Shown here: piece after piece, positions 26,161 to 33,974 of the stretch | How positions within the stretch are numbered: the first letter of the stretch is position 1 | Layout of the letters: each line of letters opens with the position of its first letter | NCBI GenBank assembly: GCA_040901795.1 | Contig: JBBDYH010000067.1 | Location: forward strand, 68,136 to 132,135 | DNA: 64,000 bases | Reading direction: 5' to 3' | From: JBBDYH01 sp040901795 | Lineage (GTDB): Bacteria; Planctomycetota; Planctomycetia; Pirellulales; JALHPA01 | Notes under the pieces: model-generated | Told to the model about the DNA's origin: nothing | Database searches by the model: none | What the model saw: only the letters and a program-made list of their open reading frames with translations | Made by a program: the position numbers and the translations under genes

Positions 26161-27018
26161 GGCAAACGGCAGATGCACCGACCCTTCCCATAGCGTAACA
26201 AACAGGCCGGCCGTGATCAGGTCCGCGGTGGTGCCGGGGTTGCGTCGGTGGCCATCGGAGCGTAGCCAAAAGTCGAAGTCGGCGAGCCGCTCGTGCCATT
26301 CAGCGTCGCCCGGCTTCGCCGATGCTAGGATCTGGGCCGCCTGCTGCGACGCGCGATGGGCAGTGTCCGGGCCGCACTTGCGAGCAATGAGGCTGTCGGG
26401 GTGTTTTGCTAGGACGGTCAAGTACGCGTACACGATCGCGTCGAGAGTCGGATAACGGTTTGCCGCTTCACGGAGTGCTGGAACGACATCGCCAAAGACT
26501 TCGGCAAACCCGTTGGCATACTGGCGTGCGACGAGGTCTCGTTCCGCCGCCAGACGCATCGCTACAACCAGGCTCTCTGGCGGCTCGCCAGCTACGTCGG
26601 CGGTTTCGACTTTGCCGAGACCGCCGGGTTTGGCCAGGCGAATGGCTACGTACACGAGCCGCGCGTCCTCGGCGGAGAGCGCGTCGAGGACACGGCGAAC
26701 TCCGTCTGGCAGCGGTTTGGTCGCCGCTGCCGCGAGCGGCGCGAGCAGAAGCGTGATGCCCAAGTTGGTGTTCGTGCTGACGACGCGGCGGGTGGCTAGC
26801 ACGGCGGCCAAGATGGTTTGGCCCAGCGGCCGCTCTGGGGCACGTTCGATTTCCCGGGCGATCGCGATGCCGCTCAAGATCAGATCGGGATACGTCAAAT
26901 CCTCGAAGTCAGCGCCGCGATGGACATTGCCGGGTTTGGGCGCGGTGGCTTCGAGCACGCAGGCCAGAGAGGCGCACTGACCAAGCGTGAGGCCGTGTTG
27001 GTTGGTGAGGGTATGCAT
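26146..27018 (-). CDS. Triphosphoribosyl-dephospho-CoA synthase (CitG/MdcB) family protein
   Basis: A 290-residue protein of the CitG family, with LGQCASLACVLEATAPKPGN and VHRGADFEDLTYPDLILSG. Further conserved segments are VSTNTNLGITLLLAPLAAAA and the Asp/Lys-rich YVAIRLAKPGGLG. CitG makes the prosthetic-group precursor of citrate lyase, but no citrate or malonate lyase genes are in the window. Planctomycetes and methanogens have such homologs outside lyase operons. A pterin synthase gene lies just downstream on the same strand, so a pterin-related role is possible but unproven. The start is uncertain: ATG 27018 fits the family, while a GTG at 27090 would add 24 residues. Confidence 0.75.
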   Translation of the reverse strand: MHTLTNQHGLTLGQCASLACVLEATAPKPGNVHRGADFEDLTYPDLILSGIAIAREIERAPERPLGQTILAAVLATRRVVSTNTNLGITLLLAPLAAAATKPLPDGVRRVLDALSAEDARLVYVAIRLAKPGGLGKVETADVAGEPPESLVVAMRLAAERDLVARQYANGFAEVFGDVVPALREAANRYPTLDAIVYAYLTVLAKHPDSLIARKCGPDTAHRASQQAAQILASAKPGDAEWHERLADFDFWLRSDGHRRNPGTTADLITAGLFVTLWEGSVHLPFAKLDP

Positions 27019-27106
27019 CAAGCAATGGCGTGAGTCGAACAGTTCGGGAAACGGTCCTACCGAGTGTACTATAGGGAGGATAGGATTCACTCACGAGCAC
27101 GCAGCG

Positions 27107-27523
27107 ATGATTCGAATCGAACCATTCTTGCTTTGGTTGGGCCACGCCGGGGATTGCCGCGACAGGGAGAGGATTCTGGAAGCGGGGATTGACGCCGTGG
27201 TCCAGCTTGCGATCGAAGAACCGCCGGTAGTCTTGCCGCGCGAAATCGTTTTCGTCCGCATTCCGCTTTACGACGGGTCGGGTAACTCGCCGGACGTGCT
27301 TCGCTTGGCGGTCAAAACGGTCGAACACCTTCTGGCGGCGAAAGTCCCTACTCTACTGTGCTGCAGCGGCGGGATGAGCCGGTCTCCGGCAATCGCGGCC
27401 TTCGCCATTGCTCGGAGTAGTGGACAGAGTCCGGCGCAGTCGCTTGAGCACGTGCGAGGTTGGCATGGGACGGACGTCTCGCCGGCGTTGTGGCAGGACC
27501 TTTTGGCGTGCGTATCTGATTAG
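27107..27523 (+). CDS. Small dual-specificity-like protein phosphatase
   Basis: A 138-residue protein with the CX5R phosphatase loop in LLCCSGGMSRSPAIAAFAIA and an upstream segment ending VRIPLYDGSG, where a general-acid Asp is usual. This is the compact DSP/tyrosine phosphatase fold without extra domains. The ATG at 27107 begins MIRIEPFLLWLGHAGD; a longer frame from 26987 overlaps the divergent CitG-family gene and is unlikely. It is divergent from that gene. Substrate unknown. Confidence 0.75.
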   Translation: MIRIEPFLLWLGHAGDCRDRERILEAGIDAVVQLAIEEPPVVLPREIVFVRIPLYDGSGNSPDVLRLAVKTVEHLLAAKVPTLLCCSGGMSRSPAIAAFAIARSSGQSPAQSLEHVRGWHGTDVSPALWQDLLACVSD

Positions 27524-27561
27524 CGTTCGGTCGGTCTTTCCTGGTTCGCGTTCACCAGTCG

Positions 27562-27651
27562 CTATTCGGGCTTTGCCCAATTGATCGCCTTGGCGACCAA
27601 ATCTTTGCGGCGCAGCTCCTGCCAGCTCGGCTTCTCGTCCATGCGGTCCAT
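27562..27651 (-). CDS. Possible small protein (29 residues)
   Basis: A short frame MDRMDEKPSWQELRRKDLVA plus nine residues lies between two real genes. Composition is protein-like (charged, one Trp pair spaced like a helix), but no ribosome binding site or family match is visible. Keep it as a candidate only. Confidence 0.2.
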   Translation of the reverse strand: MDRMDEKPSWQELRRKDLVAKAINWAKPE

Positions 27652-27685
27652 TGTAGTTAAACCGGTTGGCCCAGTGAGCCGCGAA

Positions 27686-28150
27686 CTAATTATGCGACGG
27701 ACCGCGTGGGTCGGGCCTTCCCTTCCAGAATCGCTTGCCCTCGCGGTCCCAGAGGACGAACGATGCGACCAAGGCCAGCAGGCTGATCGCCGACAAGGTG
27801 AGGTAAATGTCGAGACAAATCGTCAGGGGCAAATTCGCGGGGTCGTAGAAGGTCAGCATGAGAACGACGCTTGCTAAACCGTTGATCACTGGAGCGCCCA
27901 GGGCGGCATAGTGCAGCAGCGCGGGCCAAAGAATGGGCTGCCTGGGCCGGGGGGGTGGCTGATGCATGGCGCCGGCAATGTAAATCACCGCAAACCCCGC
28001 AAGCAGTGCCAACAGGAGCACGGCAGCGAGCGCGGCCATGTGGACGGCCGTGAGCGGGACTTGCCAGACGGCGTATGCCGTCCCGATCCCCGCGGCGGTG
28101 CAGATGACCAGAAGTGCAAGTCGTATTCTTCTTTGCTGTTGCTCGTTCAT
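27686..28150 (-). CDS. Hypothetical four-helix membrane protein
   Basis: A 154-residue protein from the ATG at 28150 (MNEQQQRRIRLALLVICTAA). There are four hydrophobic segments: about 10-27, 36-60 (AALAAVLLLALLAGFAVIYI), 78-105 and 112-137. The C-terminus is short and basic (WDREGKRFWKGRPDPRG). No family recognised. An in-frame upstream start (28237) is possible but would run up to the ftsY fragment stop. It directly follows that fragment on the same strand. Confidence 0.55.
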   Translation of the reverse strand: MNEQQQRRIRLALLVICTAAGIGTAYAVWQVPLTAVHMAALAAVLLLALLAGFAVIYIAGAMHQPPPRPRQPILWPALLHYAALGAPVINGLASVVLMLTFYDPANLPLTICLDIYLTLSAISLLALVASFVLWDREGKRFWKGRPDPRGPSHN

Positions 28151-28237
28151 ACCGTTTATTCTAGCGAGGCCGTGATGGCTAAAGCCGCCGACAAGACGCG
28201 TGAACGGGTCTGAGAACACAAGAAAAACGGGAAACAC

Positions 28238-28537
28238 TCATGTACCCGGCGTGAACGCCTTGAGCTTCACCTTGATCACCGCCAGGATGTCGTCAAGATG
28301 AACAACGCGGGCCCGGAACTGCTTGTGGATTTCGTCGATAATTTCGCCCGCGGCCGATGGTCCCATATCGGTTCGGATCAGGATCGCGCGCAGCTCGGCC
28401 AGAAACTCATCATCCACGAGGCGACCTTCTTTCTTGAACAGGTCGCGGATATCAGTGTTCAAGAACTGCTGAGTCTTACGCAGACCCTCTTTGAACTTGG
28501 CAATAAGGCTCTTTGGCTGATCGTTGGCGGGCGGCAT
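28238..28537 (-). pseudogene. ftsY: FtsY N-domain fragment (SRP receptor), GTPase domain missing
   Basis: A 99-residue frame matching only the N-terminal helical bundle of the signal-recognition-particle receptor FtsY: LIAKFKEGLRKTQQFLNTDI, LVDDEFLAELRAILIRTDMG and IDEIHKQFRARVVHLDDIL. It stops at FTPGT where the G domain (GxxGxGKTT and following) should begin, and nothing resembling it follows downstream. Full FtsY is 300 residues or more. This is therefore a truncated copy or remnant; the functional ftsY should lie elsewhere. Whether the fragment is expressed is unknown; the start at ATG 28537 fits the family. Confidence 0.7.
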
Positions 28538-28662
28538 GGTCGATCTGCTCCCGGTGCTCGAATACAACACGCGGCCTGCTAAGGCTGGACATTAGACTGA
28601 CCCACTACCCACGGCCGGGGCTACTTCCTGCCGGTCCTCCGGACCTCGGGGGGCAGCCTTGG

Positions 28663-29334
28663 TCAGCCAACCGGCTGTGGCTCGTGCCGATGAGCTTCGA
28701 GCAGCTTGTTTAACTCATCCTTCATCGAGGGATCCAAACCGAACTCAACGAGGCCTTGGCCGGAGATCTTTAGCTTGAGTTTCGTTCCGCCGTCAGTCCA
28801 GGTGTGGTCGCGAATTTGGTTCCAAAGCCAAAACGCTATGCCGCAAACCATTCCTCGCTGGTGTATTTCGAGAAATGATCTGGAAACGCCAAGAAACTCA
28901 AGGACGACGTGCACGACGAAGATGATCGTGAAGGCGGCAGCGGAACCGAGATCGGCGACCGACAAAGGCGCAATGAGCAACAGAACCACATAGCCGCTGA
29001 GTACTATTCCCCCGGTCACGTATCCCACGCGTTTCCAGAAGCGAATGCGCGGCCGCATGACGCGAAGCAGGAGCGGACCAGCCGCTTCGATGGCGCGTCT
29101 CCGCAACAGCCAAAGATATGGCGCGAATGCAGCAATCAGGCCGACCACCAGGAGAAAGGCAAAATGGCGATACGCCTCAAAGGCAGCGAGTGGGCCGGGG
29201 GCCGAAGTTTCGGTGTCGTCGGCCAAAAGGAACGCCGATATGAGCGCGACGAGGGTGAGCGCGATGAGGGCCGAAGCGAGGCCGGCTTTCCGTGAATCTC
29301 GAGTATCTTGCGACCTCAAAGATCGGTCTCCCAT
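28663..29334 (-). CDS. Hypothetical membrane protein
   Basis: A 223-residue protein with about four transmembrane helices: near residues 18-37 (ASALIALTLVALISAFLLA), 56-78, 105-125 (GIVLSGYVVLLLIAPLSVA) and 130-148. The cytosolic tail of about 70 residues contains LKISGQGLVEFGLDPSMKDE. No family recognised. Its start overlaps the end of the next upstream membrane protein gene by 19 bases, so the two are probably co-transcribed. Confidence 0.6.
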   Translation of the reverse strand: MGDRSLRSQDTRDSRKAGLASALIALTLVALISAFLLADDTETSAPGPLAAFEAYRHFAFLLVVGLIAAFAPYLWLLRRRAIEAAGPLLLRVMRPRIRFWKRVGYVTGGIVLSGYVVLLLIAPLSVADLGSAAAFTIIFVVHVVLEFLGVSRSFLEIHQRGMVCGIAFWLWNQIRDHTWTDGGTKLKLKISGQGLVEFGLDPSMKDELNKLLEAHRHEPQPVG

Positions 29335-29879
29335 GGCCCGACAGGCCGGCTCGATTTCGCTTCTTTCGCCGGCTCGGCAGCAGCGCTATCGCGGGCAAGA
29401 AAGCATGCCGCCGCGTAGCAAACGCCGACTTGGATCAGCGAGCCGGCGGCGCCTATCCAGGTTTTTGGAACGTACACGCCCATCGTCACTTCAAGAATAG
29501 CCTGAACGTATGGCGCCAGCCAGAACCAAAGGATTACTCCCGTGATGCTGCCCGCAGAAAACGACAGCCAAAATCGACGGCGAGCGAATTGCGCTTGGTC
29601 CCATCCTTGCTGGTCAACATTGGGTAGAGGAAATCGCCAGTGGGCCGTCCTCTTGCCAAAAAACGTTCGGCGAATGCCAAACCCGGTGCAAAGGACCAGC
29701 ACCACAACGGCAATCGAGAAGAGGAGCACGTGACCTGAGGGAACGAACCCCGCCAGTAGTGAAATGCCGCACAGCGCGAAGAACGCGCCGAACGTCGCCG
29801 CTAGAGGCCAAAGCAATGGCGGCGAGCGAGGTGACGGCGCGAGTTGCGCGGTTGGCGCTTTGTACGGGTTGTCATCCAT
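29316..29879 (-). CDS. Hypothetical membrane protein with NPYKAP start
   Basis: A 187-residue protein that opens MDDNPYKAPTAQLAPSPRSP. The NPYxxP opening is frequent in planctomycete membrane proteins of unknown role. Hydrophobic segments lie near residues 23-45, 49-68 (HVLLFSIAVVVLVLCTGFGI), 104-125 and 140-163. Overlap with the following gene suggests one transcript. Confidence 0.6.
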   Translation of the reverse strand: MDDNPYKAPTAQLAPSPRSPPLLWPLAATFGAFFALCGISLLAGFVPSGHVLLFSIAVVVLVLCTGFGIRRTFFGKRTAHWRFPLPNVDQQGWDQAQFARRRFWLSFSAGSITGVILWFWLAPYVQAILEVTMGVYVPKTWIGAAGSLIQVGVCYAAACFLARDSAAAEPAKEAKSSRPVGPWETDL

Positions 29880-29898
29880 CGTTTGCGAGGCGTCGGTG

Positions 29899-30108
29899 TC
29901 AAAGAGGTTCCTTTTCGCGCGTCGATTTCCGTTTCATGAGAGCGAAGTATGCGCCGATGAACCCGACGAGCAATGACAGCCCGAGGGCCGCCAACATGGC
30001 TGCGAATGCCGGAAGGAATATCGGCGGCATGCCCAAGGAGATAAGTGCGATGATGCAAAGCCATCCCACAACGCTGAGTACCTGCCGAAGTCGAGTTCGC
30101 GTCTTCAT
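29899..30108 (-). CDS. Small hypothetical membrane protein
   Basis: A 69-residue protein from ATG 30108 (MKTRTRLRQVLSVVGWLCII) with two hydrophobic helices and a basic tail (KRKSTREKEPL). A longer frame up to 30333 overlaps the zinc-ribbon gene and has no coding character. It lies in line with the two membrane protein genes downstream. Confidence 0.45.
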   Translation of the reverse strand: MKTRTRLRQVLSVVGWLCIIALISLGMPPIFLPAFAAMLAALGLSLLVGFIGAYFALMKRKSTREKEPL

Positions 30109-30176
30109 ACTGACGATTGTATCCAGCGACGGCCCTGGTTCGGAAGAGCGAGCAAGGGACTGGCAAAGGGGCTGGC

Positions 30177-30455
30177 CTACCGACTGATCTTGATTCGATG
30201 TTTCGCGATCAGTTGGACAAGCTGCTTGCGATTGTTCGGGTGGCCACATGGGCAAGGCCCGAGGTGATCGGCTGATCGGCGGGCGCCGCAGGCCGGGCAG
30301 GTTCCGCAGCAAGAGCAAAAAGGAATGCCGCATTCGCAGGGCAGCTTAATATCGACGCGGCGGTCGCCGCAGCCTGGACAGCGTCCACAGGCGGGGCAGG
30401 CGGGTAAGCGCGGATCGATGATCGCTTCGCAGCCTAAACAGTGGATGTGGAACAT
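30177..30455 (-). CDS. Small zinc-ribbon protein
   Basis: A 92-residue protein very rich in CxxC pairs: HCLGC, ACPACGRCPGCG, PCECG, CSCCGTCPACG and CPCG. Together these could bind two or three structural zinc ions. The C-terminal tail is basic (LIAKHRIKISR). No enzyme domain. Such stand-alone ribbon proteins are common as nucleic-acid or protein-binding accessories; its role here is unknown. Confidence 0.55.
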   Translation of the reverse strand: MFHIHCLGCEAIIDPRLPACPACGRCPGCGDRRVDIKLPCECGIPFCSCCGTCPACGARRSADHLGPCPCGHPNNRKQLVQLIAKHRIKISR

Positions 30456-30517
30456 GGGGCGAGGAGGATGTGAGCGAAAGTGCCGGGGGTATTTCCTGGC
30501 GGTCCTCCGGACCTGTT

Positions 30518-30733
30518 TTAGTGATTCTCCTGCTTGCGGGCCTCGCGTCGTTCTTCTTCGCGCATTCGCAGAGCTTCGTCGATGATTTCTTTCATGATCG
30601 GATCGCCCTTGAACATTCCGACCGTGCGGCGCCAGTCTTTGCGCACCCGTCGGGCGGCCGAATTATCTTGAACGAGTTCGTTCAGCCGCTTCTCTAGTCG
30701 CGCGACGCGTTCTTCCAACGTGGCTTGGGACAT
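30518..30733 (-). CDS. Antitoxin-like small protein, orphan
   Basis: A 71-residue protein MSQATLEERVARLEKRLNEL followed by DWRRTVGMFKGDPIMKEIID. It has a coiled-coil N-terminus and a C-terminal helix rich in Glu and Arg. Proteins of this pattern are common in planctomycetes and cyanobacteria and are often listed as antitoxin-like, usually beside a PIN-domain toxin. No toxin gene is adjacent here. ATG 30733 preferred; 30760 would add nine basic residues. Confidence 0.5.
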   Translation of the reverse strand: MSQATLEERVARLEKRLNELVQDNSAARRVRKDWRRTVGMFKGDPIMKEIIDEALRMREEERREARKQENH

Positions 30734-31191
30734 CGCTTTTCTCCCACGTGCTCTCGCCATTAATTCATCCTCATTCTATCTCGGAAACTTAAGCGCGGCC
30801 ACGGCGGTTGGCAGCGTTGCTGTGGGATTGAAGCCCCGTCGCGGCCCGTTGGGCCTTTGAGAACGTTATCTCACCGAGAACCCAGGGCTGCGTCCACCGC
30901 GACGGCGGACTTCGCCCTGGGCTTTCGGGCCCGGGGCCTTCAGCCCCGATGTACTCCCGGACGGCGCGCCGGTTTTCGGTTTCGCGTTTTCGTGCTTAAC
31001 GCGTGACCCTGTTGCGTGCTTTGGAGGCATGGGGAGCGTCCCGAACAGATACTCAAATATTCATAAAATGCGACAGATTTGTTGCCCTCGAATGAGCCGC
31101 CGGTTAACCTGCTAATACTTGGGCGAACAGAGTAGAGGTCTTCGCAACTCAAGGCGCGGTCGCCAATCGATCTACTTTGGAGGTTCAGCTC
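30734..31191. other. Intergenic region upstream of PEP-CTERM paralog 2, with a REP-like unit
   Basis: Contains a repeat at about 30825-30950: arms CCCAGGGC (30881-30888) and GCCCTGGG (30914-30921) nested inside TTGAAGCCCC and GGGGCCTTCAGCCCC. Its G/C-rich palindromic make-up resembles dispersed elements elsewhere in the window. No gene seen. Confidence 0.55.
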
Positions 31192-33009
31192 ATGAATTGG
31201 ACCAAACTTTGTGTGGCGCTCTTCTTGTTGTGCGCCCTATCCGCCGTCGCTGTGTTCGGCCAAAACATCACAAGCGTGGTGGAAACCGGTGGCGATAACG
31301 AGCCGACCGATACGATCACTGCCAAATGGACTGGTCAGACGTTTGAACGGACAGTGAACAATGAACCGTCTGCCGGCGCCCCTGGCGAACCCTTTACCGT
31401 GGGCACGTTCGGACACCAGGCTCCCACTTTTGTGGATCGCAACCATCGCTACTCGGACCATTTCGAGACGTCTAACCCGCCGGAGTTCAGAATTCCGGCA
31501 TACCTTGTCGGCGGTGAGTACATCATGTCGGGCAACGACAACCGTGACAACGGCAGCTTTCGGCTGGATGTGACTGTGGCCAATCCATCAACCGTATTCA
31601 TGCTGATCGACAATCGCTTGGGTGCCCCAAATTCGCCGAACGCCGATCCGCCAAGCTTCGGGCCAACGAAGATGCAATGGATTCTCGATGAGGGTTGGGC
31701 CGCAACGGCAAACGGTCTCAACCGTCTCGGCGATCCAGCCGTGCCGGACGAAGTTCCAGTCGACGAAGGCGCCGATAATGATATCGATCAGTGGTATTCT
31801 GTATATCGGCGGGACTTTCCGGCGGGCATGTTCAGCTTGTTGCAGCCCGATAATGCTGGGCAGAACATGTACGGCGTAGTGGTCCTGCGGGCCGGGCCGG
31901 TGCGACATACGTGGATTATTGACGCCAATGGGAACTGGACTGGGATAAACAATTGGGCGCCCATGGTTCCTAACGCGGCCGGCGTCGAAGCCGCGTTCGC
32001 CGGCGTGATCACCGCGCCGCGAACGGTGACAGTCAATAACACGATCACCGTCGGCAGCCTGTTTTTCGACAGCGCCCAGTCGTACACGATTGCCGGGTCA
32101 AATACTCTGACGCTCGACTCGACCAGCGGTGATGCTCAAATCAACGTCGCGAGCGGCAATCATACGATCAGCGCGCCGGTCACCCTTGCCGACAACACGA
32201 CGGTCACGGTCACACCCGCCGCAAGTAACCTCGCGATCACGGGGACACTCACCGCCGCGGGACAGAATCTGACCAAGGCTGGCGCAGGCACGCTGACATT
32301 GAACAACGTTCGCGCCGCAGGGCTATCGGTGAATGCCGGCACTGTGGCGGTAGCACCCAACGGCAGCAACGCCGGCACATCTGCGGTTAGCTCGCTTTCG
32401 ATCGCGGGCGACGCCGCGCCGACGGCGAAGCTCGATCTGGCCAACAATGCGGCAGTCGTCAACTACACCGGCGCTAGTCCCGCCGCGACGATTCGCCAAC
32501 AGATCCTCACCGGCCGCGGCGGTTCCGGCCTTGGCAATACCTGGAACGGCCTGGGCATCACCAGCAGCACAGCCGCGGCAGCGGCCCCGGAGTCTCGCTC
32601 CATCGGCTATGCGGAGAACTCGGCATTGCCTTTAGGACCGTATACGAACCTTCGCGGCCAGCCGGTCGATGCCACCTCGGTGCTGATGGCCTTCACGCGC
32701 ACCGGCGACGCGAATCTCGACGGCATTGTTAACGACGACGACGTGACGATTGTCGGCGCGACCTATGCGCCCGGCGTTGCTCAACCGTCCTGGGCCTTGG
32801 GCGATTTTGACTACAACGGCTTCGTAGACGACGACGATGTCACGCTCCTCGGCGTCTTCTACGACCCCGCCGCCCCACCGCTCGCCGCACCCGCTGCCGC
32901 CGGTGCAGGAGTAGCCGCAGTGCCGGAACCCTCTACGCTTGGCCTGCTCTCCATCGCTGCCGCCGCGCTCTTATGGCGCCGGCGATTTCGCCGTATGATG
33001 TGGCGTTAG
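31192..33009 (+). CDS. Secreted PEP-CTERM protein with dockerin-like repeats (paralog 2)
   Basis: A 605-residue exported protein. The ATG at 31192 follows GGAGG at 9 bases and opens a signal peptide (MNWTKLCVALFLLCALSAVA). The N-terminal 230 residues are a beta-rich domain of unknown function. A passenger-like repeat region follows (WIIDANGNWTGINNWAPMVP, LTLNNVRAAGLSVNAGTVAV). Two Ca-binding dockerin-like loops read GDANLDGIVNDDDVTIVG and GDFDYNGFVDDDDVTLLG. The C-terminus is a complete PEP-CTERM signal: VPEPSTLGLLSIAAAALLWR plus an Arg-rich tail. The C-terminal half closely matches paralog 1 (10287-11948), pointing to duplication with divergence of the N-terminal domain. The protein would be sorted and cleaved at the cell surface by an exosortase, which is not in this window. 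Confidence 0.88.
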   Translation: MNWTKLCVALFLLCALSAVAVFGQNITSVVETGGDNEPTDTITAKWTGQTFERTVNNEPSAGAPGEPFTVGTFGHQAPTFVDRNHRYSDHFETSNPPEFRIPAYLVGGEYIMSGNDNRDNGSFRLDVTVANPSTVFMLIDNRLGAPNSPNADPPSFGPTKMQWILDEGWAATANGLNRLGDPAVPDEVPVDEGADNDIDQWYSVYRRDFPAGMFSLLQPDNAGQNMYGVVVLRAGPVRHTWIIDANGNWTGINNWAPMVPNAAGVEAAFAGVITAPRTVTVNNTITVGSLFFDSAQSYTIAGSNTLTLDSTSGDAQINVASGNHTISAPVTLADNTTVTVTPAASNLAITGTLTAAGQNLTKAGAGTLTLNNVRAAGLSVNAGTVAVAPNGSNAGTSAVSSLSIAGDAAPTAKLDLANNAAVVNYTGASPAATIRQQILTGRGGSGLGNTWNGLGITSSTAAAAAPESRSIGYAENSALPLGPYTNLRGQPVDATSVLMAFTRTGDANLDGIVNDDDVTIVGATYAPGVAQPSWALGDFDYNGFVDDDDVTLLGVFYDPAAPPLAAPAAAGAGVAAVPEPSTLGLLSIAAAALLWRRRFRRMMWR

Positions 33010-33108
33010 CCCGTTTACCGAAGTGCGTGGCCGGCCGGCTCGTCCGGGTAGAGGCAACGCATCTCAGCATCCCCCTCGCAGAAGAAAAGCGAATGGAGTT
33101 GTGTTCCG

Positions 33109-33444
33109 ATGGCTGATACGAAACCCAGCACGTCGTGGGCGGCTGTCAGTCTCGTCGGCAGCACGCTGGGTTGCCTGGGAGCCCTCGTATGGCTCGTAAG
33201 CATAGCCGGCCCGCCCGTAGAGACGACTGGAGTAAGTGCCGGTCTCGCCGTGTTGTATGTGGGGTTCCCGTCGGGCACGCTTTGCTTGTTGGGAGTCATC
33301 TTTGGAGTAGTCGCTTTGGGTAGGATTCGTAGTGGCGAGTGTCGCGGCGGGGGCATGGCGTGGACGGGGATCGTCCTCGGGTGTTTGCCGTTCGCGCTGT
33401 TTTTCACCGGGTCTATTCTTGGGTTGTGGCGAGTGCCTTGGTAG
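33109..33444 (+). CDS. Hypothetical membrane protein, DUF4190-like
   Basis: A 111-residue protein with three hydrophobic helices: about 11-33 (AVSLVGSTLGCLGALVWLVS), 46-72 and 84-106. A short polar loop GRIRSGECRGGGMAWTGIVL lies between the second and third, as in small DUF4190-type proteins. No partner gene and no defined function. It is followed by a palindromic repeat. Confidence 0.55.
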   Translation: MADTKPSTSWAAVSLVGSTLGCLGALVWLVSIAGPPVETTGVSAGLAVLYVGFPSGTLCLLGVIFGVVALGRIRSGECRGGGMAWTGIVLGCLPFALFFTGSILGLWRVPW

Positions 33445-33512
33445 CGCATCGGGGGCGAGGGATTGTTCTCCACGCCTGAGGGCGCTTGTCGGAAAGATGG
33501 CCGTGGCATTCG

Positions 33513-33547
33513 GGACATTCTACTTTTTGCAAGAAAGTCGAATGTCC
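33513..33547. repeat. Palindromic element with CATTCTACTTT core, copy 2
   Basis: Arms GGACATTC (33513-33520) and GAATGTCC (33540-33547), with a further inner stem ACTTT/AAAGT, give an almost perfect hairpin. It shares the core words CATTCTACTTT and AGAAAG with 13141-13191 but has different arms. Confidence 0.65.
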
Positions 33548-33661
33548 TCATTCCTCGCCCGCTTCTCAAAGACGCCGGAGTGAACGCCCGCCGGGCGTTG
33601 CGCGGTGTAGGATTTTGCCGCTTTTTATGAATAGCTTCGTCGCCAGATAGCGCACTTACGA

Positions 33662-33892
33662 GTGACTGCGAACAAGACAACGAGCGTCGCTGAGATGTGC
33701 CGGCTGCACAGCTTGACCGTGGCAGACCTGGCAAAGCGATCGGGCCTGGAGGAATCCCGAGTCCTGGCGATCCTGCTTGGACGCTGGACCCCGAGCCCAG
33801 ACGAACGCAGTCTAATTGCGGCGGTATTTGGTATTCAGGTAGCCGAGATCGCCTGGGGGCACGTGACTCCGGTCGAGCACTTGTGGGGATAG
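33662..33892 (+). CDS. Small helix-turn-helix (XRE-like) protein
   Basis: A 76-residue protein with an HTH region (MCRLHSLTVADLAKRSGLEE, SRVLAILLGRWTPSPDERSL) of XRE/lambda-repressor type and nothing else. Start GTG 33662, or ATG 33695 just before the HTH; neither has a clear ribosome binding site. The partner gene, if any, is not evident, and the alpha/beta hydrolase is convergent. Confidence 0.55.
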   Translation: MTANKTTSVAEMCRLHSLTVADLAKRSGLEESRVLAILLGRWTPSPDERSLIAAVFGIQVAEIAWGHVTPVEHLWG

Positions 33893-33974
33893 ATGCTCGC
33901 AGGGTCGGTGGCCAATACCGTCATGCTCTGCGGGCAGAAAGCCCGTCATGCACGGGGGTGCCTGACCTACTCGG

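Noticed and set aside
26987..27106. Extended N-terminus of the small phosphatase
   Set aside because: The extension overlaps the divergent CitG-family gene and translates to sequence with no family match; the ATG at 27107 starts the domain.
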